From: Pseudophaeomoniella oleicola
Lineage: Eukaryota; Ascomycota; Eurotiomycetes; Phaeomoniellales; Phaeomoniellaceae
Assembly (NCBI GenBank): GCA_003868215.1
Contig: QWDQ01000028.1
Span: forward strand, 248,001-312,000
DNA: 64,000 nucleotides
Direction: 5' to 3'
Part shown: positions 30,567 through 41,638 of the stretch, in pieces
How positions within the stretch are numbered: position 1 is the first letter of the stretch
Layout of the letters: each line of letters opens with the position of its first letter
Notes under the pieces: model-generated
Told to the model about the DNA's origin: nothing
Database searches by the model: none
What the model saw: the letters and a program-made list of their open reading frames with translations, nothing else
Position numbers and translations under genes: made by a program

Positions 30567-30634
30567 GGACCATGATGGACCCAGACCCAGACCCGGCGAA
30601 CCAGCCGACTGGAGGGGGTTTGATTATTTACGAC

Positions 30635-30641
<7 letters not shown>

Positions 30642-30668
<27 letters not shown>
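30642..30668 (+). repeat. (CT)n dinucleotide microsatellite
   Basis: About thirteen CT units, interrupted by GT just after the run. A second, shorter CT tract lies about 360 bp upstream. Confidence 0.85.
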
Positions 30669-30675
<7 letters not shown>

Positions 30676-31454
30676 GAACATCTGGCCGATACGGTCACGG
30701 TAACTTCCTTTTCTTATTTGTTGTCTAATACTTCTCTTTTAGCTTCAAAGGAAACTAGAAATGGCATTGGTGATGATGATGAAGAGGAACAAACACGACT
30801 TTTCCCGTTCTAGAACCTTGGGTCCCCCTTGGGATCCAGATCGGACGGACCTTGGGACCGATTGAGACTTTCATCGAGCTAGATTAGATTAGATTAGGGT
30901 GCATAATACGTAGTAACTTATTGACTTAACGTTACCTTCTACCTAATTAGATCTCTTGAGGGTGGTCTTCGTTCGGCGACTGACTAGATACCTAGGTAGG
31001 TACCTAAGGTAGGTAAGTAGGTACCTAAGGTAGGTAGGTACATAAGACATCGGTCCCAGTTTCTTTTCTTCTTTTTTTTGTTTGCTTGTTCTTTTTTTTT
31101 TGTTGGTGTGCTCTTCTCTTTTTTCTCTTTTAATATATCTCCATTTCCTTTTTTCAAAGTTGGTTCACGTGTGCTTATCTACATAAACATACTTACTCTT
31201 ATCGTCGTTATCTGTCAAGAGTTCCATCCGTCCGCACCGTCCGTCCGTCCGTCTGTGACTGCTCCGAACATAAGATCTAGAATAGAGTCCGCAAAAAGCC
31301 AACGCCTCTTACACCGAGAGAGAGAGAGAGACGTGCCACTCCATCGACTCATACACCTGCTTGCCTGTCTACCTACCTACACTCACCTCCACCCATTCCA
31401 AACACCAAAAGGGCTACAAACAAATTACTAAAGCAGATAAGCACAAAACGAACC

Positions 31455-31703
31455 ATGCCAGCCATCGCCCGCCGCTTCTCCATCACAAACTTCATGATCG
31501 CCACCTCGGCGCTCGCCTTCCAAGTCTTCGTCCTGTACCCATGGCACAATAAACTCGACGAGGACTTTGTGGCTTTGAAACATGAGAACATGCGCATTTT
31601 GAAGGAGTTGGAGACTTTTAGAGCGGCGGCGGCGACAAGCAGCGGCGGTGGTGGTGGTGGTGCGGGGTTGGGGTCGGTCGTGGTGGATAAGAGTGGGCGG
31701 TAG
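31455..31703 (+). CDS. Small single-pass membrane protein, unknown function
   Basis: A single-exon frame of 82 residues. It begins MPAIARRFSITNFMIATSAL: a short basic N terminus followed by a hydrophobic segment (about residues 10-28, to FQVFVLYPW). An acidic/basic helix then looks coiled-coil forming (HENMRILKELETF), and the tail is Ser/Gly-rich with a (G)6 run. The layout is that of a small inner-membrane or ER assembly factor, possibly mitochondrial given the ARRF start, but I do not recognise the family with certainty. Support comes from the non-random protein pattern and isolation from other genes. The Gly run is encoded by GGT/GGC repeats and is likely variable. Confidence 0.6.
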   Translation: MPAIARRFSITNFMIATSALAFQVFVLYPWHNKLDEDFVALKHENMRILKELETFRAAAATSSGGGGGGAGLGSVVVDKSGR

Positions 31704-32310
31704 AAAAGGAAAGCGAAGCAGAAGTGAAAAGTGACGTGTTGGGAGAAGAATTTTGGTGAAGGTGCGAGAAATCTGAATGATGCCTTTCTCGTTATTGGTA
31801 AAGAAGAGTCGGCAGAGGATCGAATCAGAGGGCCCAGGACAAATTCCTAACCCGCACCTAGTAAGCAAGCAACCAGACGAACAGGGTTCATATCATCACT
31901 ATGCAACTCCAGCATTTCTCTCATACCACACGCATATCATCTACAACAAACCCCCCATTCTCAGCAACCCAAGTTATTCCAAAGCCAACTCACCAACCGA
32001 TCAAATACCGACCGCAACGGCCGACCAGCCAAACCCCAAGACTCTACTACTACAACTCCCTTCACGCTACAAAGAACCAAACCGGAAAAAAACGAACACT
32101 TTAAAAAACGAGACACGATGATATTTTTACGATGAAACAACAACAACATAACAAAATATAAACAAGCATTCTCGAATCTCGAGGAGACCAAGGGATATAT
32201 ATCATCATGTCAGAAACCACCAATCCAGTCCGTTGTTTTTTCTCCAACCGAATTTCCAACCCGAACCAAGGAAGGAAAGGGGGGAACTCGATCTTGACAC
32301 CTGTTCCTGT

Positions 32311-32334
32311 CCCATCCCATCCCATCCCATCCCA
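32311..32334 (+). repeat. CCCAT pentamer repeat
   Basis: Four CCCAT units followed by a partial CCCA. Confidence 0.85.
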
Positions 32335-33000
32335 CGGCCAGAACGCCTCAATCAAAGCATCGATCCCTCCATCTACCCTAACAACCCCGAAAGAAGAACC
32401 AAAACCCCCCATTCAAATCAACAACTCTTTTTTCAAATCGGGAGATCAGAAGAATCTAGAATCTCTATATAAAATCTACAAATTAGGAAAGAAAGCGGGG
32501 AGGAATAATCAAGAAGGGATATGTATACGTATATTGTGAGACTACACTAGACTATAAGGTAGAGAAGAGGGGGGGGAGGGAGGAATAGAATAGAGATGAG
32601 AGATGAGAGACGACGATAGAAGAGAAGGTCTATCTATATGGATGTATATATCTAAAATTTAGAAAACATGGAAATAAATCTACCTACATCGTACATTTAA
32701 AAGTCTCGTCACCTATCTACCTATCCATCTAGATACCTAACCTACCTAGGTATGCAGTTCCTAATTTGATTTGTATCTAAATAGACTACTAATGATCATA
32801 ATCTTATCAACCAGTAAAAAAGTGATTCAATAGGGGGGTGGGGGTAAGTGAGTACATAACAGTACCTACCAACCAACCTACCTACGTAGTACCTAGAACA
32901 AGGCATATTGATGCCATTTGAACACAAAAAAACAAAGCAGACCAAAGCAAAGCAAGCCCACCGTCACCACCTAGATAGGTACATTTTCTTTGGGGGAGTT

Positions 33001-33048
33001 TCCTTTCCCCTTTCCTTCCCCTTTCCTTCCCCTTTCTTCCCTTTCCCC
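33001..33048 (+). repeat. Polypyrimidine tandem tract (TTTCCTTCCCC-like units)
   Basis: A 48-bp pure C/T stretch made of imperfect 10-11 bp units just downstream of Nup133. Confidence 0.75.
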
Positions 33049-33076
33049 GAATGATTGATTTGGGAACAAGATGATT

Positions 33077-33096
33077 GCTAGCTAGCTAGCTAGCTA
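33077..33096 (+). repeat. GCTA tetramer repeat overlapping the Nup133 stop
   Basis: About five GCTA units in tandem. The last TAGCTA includes the stop codon of the minus-strand Nup133 gene. Confidence 0.8.
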
Positions 33097-36000
33097 TTCC
33101 TTAGCGGCAAATCTCACACTTCTTCTCTTGCTACTCCTCGTCGCGACAGTTTCATCTCTCATATCGACGTCTGAATGCTCGCGCTGATGCTGTTGGCTGT
33201 CTTCGGTGTCACCGGCATCTTGAACAGCGGGTTCGATTTCTTGAGTTTCGTCAAATGAAACTTCTTCCGTCTGTGCAACTGCAGCATCCCCCTTAGCTTC
33301 TTGACGTCCGACAACTGCGTCCTTGATCTCCTGGATCAGATCAGGAAACCACTCATTGAGTCTTGCCTTGTCGATGGCTTGCTGAAGCTGTTTAGACTCT
33401 GCTTCGAGATCTTTCCGTACGAGCTCAACTTCTTGTGGCTTGAAACGTGATGAGAGCACAGAAGGGAAGAGGTTTGACTCTTGTATTGAAGACGGCGAGG
33501 GGATCGTGAGAGGAGGATGAGGTTGATCCATTTCGAAAAGGTATTGTTCGTAGACTGAGTATGCAGTTGTGAAGAAAACAGTTTCCCTCATGGAGTCCAA
33601 GACCTCGGCGTCAATCTTGTTGTCGGTTCGGTTGAGGGCTTCCCAATCGTCACGAAGCATGATTCTTCTCCACACGAGCTTTTGAAGTGCGTCTCGCTTG
33701 GTTCTTGTCTCCAGTGTGTCGCCTTCCATCTCATCTGACGGCCAAGGTAGAGCTAATTCGATTGCAATGAGAGCAAAATAGAGTTCATCCCCAATGAGTC
33801 CAGCATGAACAGTCTCATCCGTGATCTTATCCTCGTGAGTCGAGTCGTCACCCACGGATGACATGAGAGTGAGCACGTCAACTAATTGATCCACGCTCAT
33901 CGAGTCTTGACGAAGAAGAGCTCCTAAACCGTCATATAGAAGGCCCTTGAAAGCGGGTTTACCTTTGACAGCGGGAGAAGGTTTTCCAAGAATCTCAAAC
34001 GCGAGTTCATGGCGGGAAGGAAAATCAAGAATGTTGCGACCGATAAGTGATGTTACGTGAAGATGAAGACGTTCTTGTAAATCGAGCAAGGAGACGAAAG
34101 AAGTCATTTTGCTAATATGAGCAGCTTGTTGCGAGGTGGGTTTCGGATCCGTTCCGGTAGCCTTGGCTGTGACCTCGACCTCGGCCAACGTGGCTAACTT
34201 GCTGAGCGACAGTTCAACTTTCTTCGACCACAAATTGGCTTCTTGTTCTTGTGCAATGGATGCCAAAGTTGCTGCTGCATGCTTGAAGGATTTTGCTCCC
34301 AAAATATCGTTCACCCAGGAGATCTTCCCGTAGGCAGGATTCTTCCGTAAGAAGCGGGTAAGGTAACCTTGGTTCTTCTCGTCGTTCACAAGGGACCCAA
34401 GCTGACCGTCCTGAATCAACTTCTCGTAGTACGCGCTTGCCCAGTTGTCTTTGAAACGATCGAAGTAGCTCTCCATCCGATCATTTACCTTCTCGGCTTC
34501 TCTCTGGAGACGATCTGCTTCTTTTGGATTGGTCTGCGAGGAGGACTGCTCGAATAACTGAGCGATCGCATCAATATTCAACTCGACAAGCAAGTCCATA
34601 TCTGCGAACTTCTCCGTCAACGATATCGCTTCGTTGGAGAACCCCAAGCCTGCCATTGACAACAATTGTGATCTACTGTGATGTACCAAGTCCAATTCGA
34701 GTTCCTTTCCTTCAAGACGGGTTGCTTCATCTTGCTGAGCCTTGCACCAGGCTACCTTTTCCATGAGAACACGGTGCAGAATTTCGGTCTGCCGAGGTAA
34801 GGATGTGCCAATTTTGCGTACTGTAGCTGGATTTGGACTTTCGAGAGACTTCGTGTCAATCACCCACCACTTTCTTGCGGAATCACTGGTCATGTTTGTG
34901 AATTCGCTAACGTGGGAATCGAAGATGCATGTCCAAGGCACCTCCAACAAGGCGTAGCCTGCCACAGACATGCCTTCGGAGAGTGTCTCGTCACCAAGGC
35001 CATAGAGTGAAGCATTAGTCTCTCGGAAATGAAACGCAGTCTCAAATAAAGCTTGAAAGTGTTCGATGCTCTCAAAAATGTTCTCGGCGACAGCTTTTGG
35101 TTCTGTTACCTCATCTTTATAAAGCTCGCTGTGAATGTGATGAAACCAAGGAATGATATCTTGTACTCTGTTCGCATCGAACATGAACCAATGGCGAACA
35201 CGATCATTTTCGCCTCTGCTTTGGTCGAGCTCGGTTTTGGTATCTGGGTGCATATGGAACAAGATGTGTTGTAAAATGGTCTCTTCATCCGCTGGCCGTC
35301 GCTTTCTGTGCTCCTCTTCAGTCTTCCACATAGCTCTCTGAACGGCCAACTTCTCTGCATTCCACAGAAGTTGGAACCGAGTATGTCGTGGTAAAGGGTT
35401 GTAATATTTAGAGAGATGCAAGGCAAGATCATCATGTGCCTTGGCACGACTGCGCAAATTTTGCTCAGCAGAAGGTGATGCTTTGGGCAGATATCTTGAT
35501 TTTGAGGTCAGGATTTCCTCGCTGATCTCAAGCGCTGCTTCTTCAACTTCCTCCGGAGCGAATTGCTGTTCGCCTTGGCTTACCAGATCGAGTGGATTAT
35601 TCTTCAGATTTCCAAAGAAGACTGCCTGTTCGATTTTGCTCTTTGATGTCACTTTGATATCCTCTATCTCTTCTGCCACGGCTTGTTCCAAAGTAGCACT
35701 GATTCTGATGATTCCGAAACTCTGCACCGCAATCACCACTGAAGGATGCTTGTGGTAATCAGCACGATCCTCACCACTAGCAGAAAGCACTCGGAATGGC
35801 GTATCCTCTTGGAACCGGACGCAATCTTGGAATGGTTCTGGGATAGATCCGCCTTCCCATATCAACTGCGAAGATGGTGATTCTTCCAACTTGGCGAGAG
35901 AATATAGAACAATGGCCGTCTCGAAAACGACAATCGCTGTGAGTCCTGGATACGGTAGGATCAATTTTGGTTGAAATGCTGACTCTTGGCAACTGGTTTT

Positions 36001-37435
36001 TCGGTAGCATGTTATTGGATGGACATGTTTGATATTGGTAGCTTCGGCTGCCACTTGTGACTCGACAATGAAATAGTTCGCACGGTCGGAATGGGTCAGT
36101 GAGACGAGGAACATTAGCTCCTCGGGTGTTTCTCCATTTGGTTTCGAAAGCTCCTGGCTATTAGAAGGCTTTGGTGAGAAAGAAAAGTCCAGGACGCGAA
36201 ATTGAAAGCTCGAAGCTTTATCTGCCGGTAACCTACGTCTCAAGCTGTCAAGTATGTCTTCTTTCATGTTCAGCTGGTATTTCAACGAATTTCCAACACT
36301 AAGACGTGTGTCCCAAACTTCGACATCCGCGTCTTCTGTCACCACAATGACATCGCGTTGACCCCTTGATGCTCGACCCGCATGAGCGGCTGCAACACTC
36401 TTCCTGCCGCTTCCACCAAAAACGTTTCGAATGCTTCCAAAAAGAGAGCCCTGTGAGCCTAGAGGTACCTTGCGCAGGAACTGGACACCGATCGCAGGAC
36501 GTCCAAGCTGGTCCTTTAAGGTAAGGTGAGCGACACGACCATGACTGAACGTTAGAATGAAACCTGCCGGTTCCGCATTGGAGATTCCAGTAATAACCTC
36601 ACCACCAAGCATTCCAGGAACAGAGCCCTGCACTCCGCTAGCTTGAGGATTTGGTACAAGCGAAGACGCCGAAGAGATAGTCTCCCAGTATACAATTTTG
36701 CCCTTGGTAGGGGTAACGATGACCAGTCCAGGTTCCTTTGTCGCCGACTTTGCAGTGAATGCCCCAATCGGCAGAGCTTCATTGGTAGGTATCGAGAATG
36801 GTAGTGAGAAGCTGACGGTGTCTTTTGATGAAGGTGCGGCAGAAGGAGAGTTGTAAGGCCAGATCAAGGCGTGAGAATGTGTGAGAGCAAGCGCATAGCC
36901 GTGCTCGGGTGATATGAGCGAGGAGAAAGGGGCTAATGTGCAAGTCAGAAAGAACATTCTCAGACGCCGTACTGAACTTACTTGAGCTATGGGAACGAAT
37001 CTGTTCTGGTAATGCTGGTAGCTGTGCCACTGAATAGTAGTCATTGCTCGACTGGAAGATGATCAGTCACAAAATACATGATTTTGAAGCGCTCTCAGGA
37101 GCTCATACCAATATAAAAGACCCGTCGCTCCGATCTGGTCGCTTTTCCGTCTTCTTCGAACCGCGCAAAGTCAACTCAGTCGACCGAATCGCAGAACCAT
37201 TTGCGGGTGTTTTCTCTTCGGGTGCATGACCGTTCACTACGCTGGCAGGGCTGTCCCCCGAAGGTGCGGGGTCTACCACTGATGTATCGACAGGAGGTGC
37301 GAAGGTATCCTTGCGCAGAGCTGATCTTCTTTTCTTCGCCTGTGGGAGTTTGATGGATTCTTCTGAGCCCTGACGTCGTGATCGCTTGGACCGCAGTTGG
37401 TGCGTATTCGTGGTGACGACGTCTGACGAGAACAT
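33094..37435 (-). CDS. NUP133: Nucleoporin Nup133
   Basis: Coding segments are 37435-37109, 37051-36982 and 36932-33094 (introns 57 and 49 bp), giving 1411 residues. The N terminus is basic and disordered with KRSRR and KKRR clusters. SNDYYSVAQLPALPEQIR then opens a beta-propeller (HGYALALTHSHALIWPY, GRVAHLTLKDQLGRPAIG, DVIVVTEDADVEVWDTR), followed by a long alpha-helical C-terminal half. This matches fungal Nup133, the membrane-proximal tail of the Y-shaped Nup84 complex of the nuclear pore scaffold. A small amphipathic ALPS-like loop may lie in the FGSIRNVFGGSGRK region, which is an inference. The C terminus ends in a basic SSKRRSVRF stretch. Intron placements restore a continuous frame and total length divides by three. 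Confidence 0.9.
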
Positions 37436-38168
37436 TTTGAAAAGTAAAGGAAAAAGGAAGGAGTGACAGGATGAGTATTATTGCATCTCTTATTCGTTTC
37501 CTGCAGCGATGCGCAGTAGGCCTGGTTTAGATATTTACTTGGGTTTGTTGACGGAGACTGCTTGTAAAGTCCGGCGACTTTGTGAGGAACCGCGCTAGCG
37601 GTGATCTAAGCGCGAACATGATATCTCTAAGTCAACACACATATGCATTCAATCTTCCTTTCCAAATAACCCTCTCAACAGATCCAGCAGCGCAACACAT
37701 ATCGACGTTTCATCCGTAGCTTCGGTTTTGCGCAATGTCAGTATTCATGATATTGCACCACGCCTCATTGACCAAGTCGGGAACCTCAATTTCGAGACCT
37801 CGTCCAAAAAGCTAGCAGTCCTTTTGTTGGAAGACACGACCGATCACATCACCCCAAACGGACCGTACAACTATCCGAGAAGTGAATCTACGGCGGAGGA
37901 AACACAGCACAAATGTGAAGTCATATTAGCGGCTAAACACCTAAACTTGCTGTACCTAATGAAGTAATTGAATGGTCCCCCATTTAGCATTACATGCTCT
38001 GAGCTCACGCATGGCGTCGACTACCACGTTGCGCCCGAGTCCAGTCCATTTTGGCAAGGAAAAGAAAGCCCACTAATGTAACACAGAGACTGCCTCTAGA
38101 CTTGACTTCAAATCCAGAGCGCCAGATGAACGACCGTTCCATATCGTCAGTTCATGAACATCGTGAAA
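37436..38168. other. Nup133 promoter region and uncertain open frame
   Basis: About 0.7 kb between the Nup133 start and the Stf2-like stop. A plus-strand frame at 37605-37967 is open for 120 codons, ending ILAAKHLNLLYLMK, but has no in-frame ATG. It could be an exon of a small divergent gene with a missed first exon, or chance. Confidence 0.3.
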
Positions 38169-38791
38169 TCATTTATCGTCTTCGACACTGCCAGCAATGG
38201 TGCTGTTACTGTCAAAGCTGTCCTCTTTCTCAAGCGCCACCTCGTCGGGCTCGTAGATGGGCCCATGGACTGCTTCGTCATAGTCAGGATCATTCTCGAT
38301 CTTCTCGAACTTGGTTTTGAAGTCGTTGAGTCCGTGACTGGTACTATTGGAACGGCGGCGCTGATTGGCAAATTTGAAATTGTAGTCCTGGACTTCTTCA
38401 CCGAAACGACCCCTGCAATAAGACAATGTTAGCAGTATGTTCAAGAAGGGCTATGCTTAGCAGGTGGTGCGGGGTGAGACATACCAGTTGCGGCCACCAC
38501 TACCCTCCTTCTTGACCTTGTTTGGAGCTGAGTCAATGTGACCGTGCTTGGCGAAGTAGCGAGGGAGGTGGTCCTCGTGAGTAGCAGTCCCGTCAGCGAG
38601 GCCGACGTGGTTGCGGTCGTTACCCTTGTTGGTGCGAGTCACTATAGATGGAATCTGTCAGCATGCGTTGCACGCATACTTGTGTCATATTACGGAAGAT
38701 AGCATGAGCTAGGTGAAAGCCTCACGTGCATCCTTACTTGCATTGGAGAGAAGACCAAGGTATTAAGGGGGGAGCAGCTGTTGGACTTACT
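38169..38791 (-). CDS. Stf2-like ATP-synthase-stabilising factor / hydrophilin
   Basis: Segments 38791 (one base), 38641-38485 and 38412-38169 encode 133 residues. The product starts MTRTNKGNDRN and has PRYFAKHGH, KVKKEGSGGRNWG and RRRSNSTSHG, matching yeast Stf2 (MTRTNKW, PKYFSHTG, IKKQGSGKGNWG, RRGSN). Stf2 and its paralogue Tfs-like proteins were described as stabilising the inhibited F1Fo-ATPase and as hydrophilins protecting against desiccation. The C-terminal half here is extended and acidic. The start codon is split: exon 1 gives A and exon 2 gives TG after an acceptor CTATAG. Two donors (38790, GTAAGT; 38737, GTAAGG) both leave an A. Intron 2 is 72 bp. Confidence 0.85.
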
Positions 38792-40732
38792 CTTTGCATG
38801 TGACAAATGCTGTTAGGTAGTAAGTAGGAGGATAGCAGATGCTGTAGATGATGACTACGTATGATCGATCGCCTTGTTGATTGAAGAACTTGATTGTTGC
38901 TCGATGATTGATAGAGGAATTAGAAGAAATGTTGATTGAGGAAGGGTGGACGTTCAAATAGGATGCCCTCGTGACCCTGGTGGAAAGGTTGTTGGTCTAG
39001 GCGTGGAAGGGGATCGCAACAAATGACAAAGGGGATCCAGATTCAGCAGCATTCGATCAACAGGGTGGGGGATGGGTCCTGATACGTATTACGCAGTACA
39101 TCGTAGGAGGGTGGTTTACTGCTAAGGTACCATATCTGTCTGGATTCTACAGTACGCAATCAATCACTTTCATTGTATAGCATCCCATTGGGTTCTTCGC
39201 TCTACGTAGTACTCTGTCTCGCCTCCGTCCACCTTTGCGTCTCTACCAGAGTGATCTATCTACAGCCAGTCGTGATTCAGTGGACACTATTTGGATCATT
39301 GAGAGCAACAGCTGCTTTCAGTTCAGTAGCCCCTCCGATCTTCCATGATCACCTACCGACATATCGTGTGATTGATTGCCCCAATTATAAACTGTGGAGA
39401 GAGGTGATGGAAGGGATAAGGCCTTTCCAGGTAAATGGATTCGCTGTTACTGGGGATTCTCAGTGACGTGGCGCAATATATTTTGAAGTACATGTAGTAC
39501 ATAGATCCTGTTCTGGGTCAATTCCTCACGCAGATATCTCACCCTCTTCCCTTTGCATCGGTGGATGGAAATTGCTCAATGTTGACAAAGAGGGGTGATA
39601 GACTCGGTAGTAATCCTGTTGATCCCCAGTGAGAGCTTCCCGGAGTGGGGAATGGAACTGTATCCATCCCTGACGTACATGGAACCTCAGCAACACGGTT
39701 ATCTGTCTCTGTTACAGCTGTGAGCTACAACTACCTTAACAAGCATTACAGCTTGTCAAAAGCTACGGTATTTACTCAACAGTATCAATACTGTACAGCT
39801 ATGAAATGAGAGGAATGTTGGCATGTTCTCAACAGGCGGCCACCATCCAACCGACTCGGAGCTTTCCGATCACGCGCACGATTCGATGGCGTGAGCACCT
39901 TTTTCCGGAAACATCGGCGGTAACAGGGGAACATCAAGCAAAACAATAAGTCGTTGCCTATCGACTAGATGGAAGTACCTCGTTTCTCGGATGAAGTGTA
40001 TTTCCGGATCACGTTCTTTTGGCTTACTTCTATAAAGCCTTAGCATAGTGCCTATATCATGTCCAACATTTCGACCGGCAGGCAGTTCTTGATCCTTGTA
40101 GCTTACCCCGGATTTCTGGTTTAGCGATTTGGGTGGCAGGTTTAGCGGCTTGATGCAGCAGTCGTCCAAGTGGGGCTACTCCTCTGCTTGTTCCAGGATC
40201 AATGAATATTATTATCTTTCATAATATACGAAATACAACATATTACTACGATAGAATCCTCTACCAAGTTCTATGGACAGGTGTCTGGCATCGTTAGTTT
40301 ATAGGAGATTCCAAAAAGGGACATAATTTGACTTGCCACTTAGCTCACTGTCGCCATCGACTTACGGGATTAGCAAAGACGACCAAAACGTTGCCGTCGA
40401 TCCATGACCTGATGCGGTCAGCCTCAGATATCTCCACTAGTCGAACTCGGTAGAAACTCGCATCTCAGGGTCGATTTTAATCAATCCATACCGTTTTCGC
40501 TACCCCTCTCGAATCCCATTCCACTGCAAGGAAACCCGAGATCATCTGCTGATCTCAGCGTACATAGCACAATAGTGAAATGTTCCCTCAATCATTGCAC
40601 CACATCGTTCATCAGGCATCGTGAAGAGGCCACAACGTCACTGTACAAGATGGCATCAAGACCTTCCAAACCAAGTACATAGGTAGTACTACGTATAACA
40701 GACCAAACGCCACACGACACGTGTCTTCTTGT
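38792..40732. other. 1.9 kb intergenic region between Stf2-like and NmrA-like genes
   Basis: The part next to 38791 is the leader and promoter of the Stf2-like gene. Frames at 39173-39466 (+) and 39870-40169 (-) show no domain. TACGTAGTA lies at 39203-39211 and its reverse complement at 40687-40695. AGTACATGTAGTACA at about 39487-39501 is another GTAC-rich patch. Confidence 0.5.
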
Positions 40733-41638
40733 CTAAGGTATATGCCTGCTGGTTTCCTTCAGCCAGGTTTCAAAGGTTTGCATTTCGGGGTTGATTCTTC
40801 GGCATTCTTCGATGTCTGCCCCGAAGTTCACCTCGGTCCACCATTTGAACATCAAACCCATATCCTCGACCGCCCAGCCGACCAGACTTCCTATTAGACC
40901 AAACGTCTTTGGTAACGGTCTGCCGAACAGCTTTCGGTACACGGCGTTTGCGTCTGCAAATGATAATTCATCGCCTGCCAGAGAAATGGATCGGTTTTTG
41001 AATTGGTCGGGATGGAGCAATGCTTTGGCTCCAAAGATACCGATATCTTTGAGGGACACCATTTGCATTGTGGTGTCTCCTAGTTGTGAGAGTAAAGTCC
41101 CCATGATCTTCCCAAAGAATCCAACGTCGAAGTTATCCATGAATGCCACAGGGCGCAATATTGTCCATGTCATACCTGACTCAGCAGCTTTCGCCTTGAG
41201 ATGTTGTTCAATCTCATACTTGCTTGCAAAATGAGGCACATATGTTGGGTCACTATTCGACATGTCCCCATGTCGATCGACCGAGGTGAAGACAAAGTGT
41301 TTGACACCGCTGTCGATGGCTGCGTCAACTATGACCTTCCCCTGGCCTATTTCGATCTCCTTGCCGTTTTTCTTCGTGCTGACCGGTGTAACCGCAAAGA
41401 CTGAATCTACTTCTCCGCCAACGTTTTGAAAGGTCATGGGGATATCGTCAAAGCTGCCTTTGACCAATTTGATGTTTGGCGACCGTGACGCGAGTGCTTT
41501 AGCTGAGGTTGAATCCGGGTGTCTGGTAACTGCATTGATTTCTACTGAAGAGACATTGAGTGACGAGAGCAAGGCGTTGATAACAGCACCACCTTGCTGG
41601 CCTGTGGCGCCGAACACAAGAATACGTGATAAAGACAT
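40733..41638 (-). CDS. NmrA-like family NAD(P)-binding protein (atypical SDR)
   Basis: A single exon of 301 residues. The glycine motif GATGQQGG (residues 10-17) directly follows the first beta strand (RILVFGATG), as in NmrA and HSCARG proteins. Typical features follow: NAVTRHPDS, LVKGSFDD, VFAVTP, HFVFTSVDRHG in place of a Ser-Tyr-Lys triad, and the LRPVAFMDNF segment. Members of this group bind NADP(H) and act as redox sensors or as isoflavone-reductase-like enzymes; nitrogen regulation by true NmrA is only one case. No neighbouring pathway genes suggest a substrate. An upstream TATA-like sequence is not evident. Confidence 0.9.
   Translation of the reverse strand: MSLSRILVFGATGQQGGAVINALLSSLNVSSVEINAVTRHPDSTSAKALASRSPNIKLVKGSFDDIPMTFQNVGGEVDSVFAVTPVSTKKNGKEIEIGQGKVIVDAAIDSGVKHFVFTSVDRHGDMSNSDPTYVPHFASKYEIEQHLKAKAAESGMTWTILRPVAFMDNFDVGFFGKIMGTLLSQLGDTTMQMVSLKDIGIFGAKALLHPDQFKNRSISLAGDELSFADANAVYRKLFGRPLPKTFGLIGSLVGWAVEDMGLMFKWWTEVNFGADIEECRRINPEMQTFETWLKETSRHIP

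Larger units (their letters stand above)
29718..31454. other. Microsatellite-dense gap, KDM4 to small membrane protein gene
   Basis: Contains (CT)n at about 30277-30294 and 30642-30668, GGCTT x4 at 30547-30566, a TACCTAGGTAGGTACCTAAG-type block at about 30987-31045, poly-T tracts near 31070-31100, CCGT repeats at about 31237-31252 and (GA)n at about 31315-31331. TACGTAGTA occurs at 30907-30915. No coding frame is convincing. The C/T-rich part probably forms the leader of the gene at 31455. Confidence 0.6.
31704..33093. other. Low-complexity gap between small membrane protein and Nup133 3' ends
   Basis: Holds CCCAT x4 at 32311-32330, G- and A-rich tracts near 32560-32600, CTACC/CTAGG-rich stretches at about 32716-32755 and 32868-32893 (with TACGTAGTA at 32883-32891), a pyrimidine tract of TTTCCTTCCCC-like units at 33001-33048, and a GCTA tandem run ending at the Nup133 stop codon. 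No gene is supported. Confidence 0.6.

Noticed and set aside
39870-40169. 99-codon minus-strand frame between the Stf2-like and NmrA-like genes
   Set aside because: No homology recognised and no convincing initiation codon.
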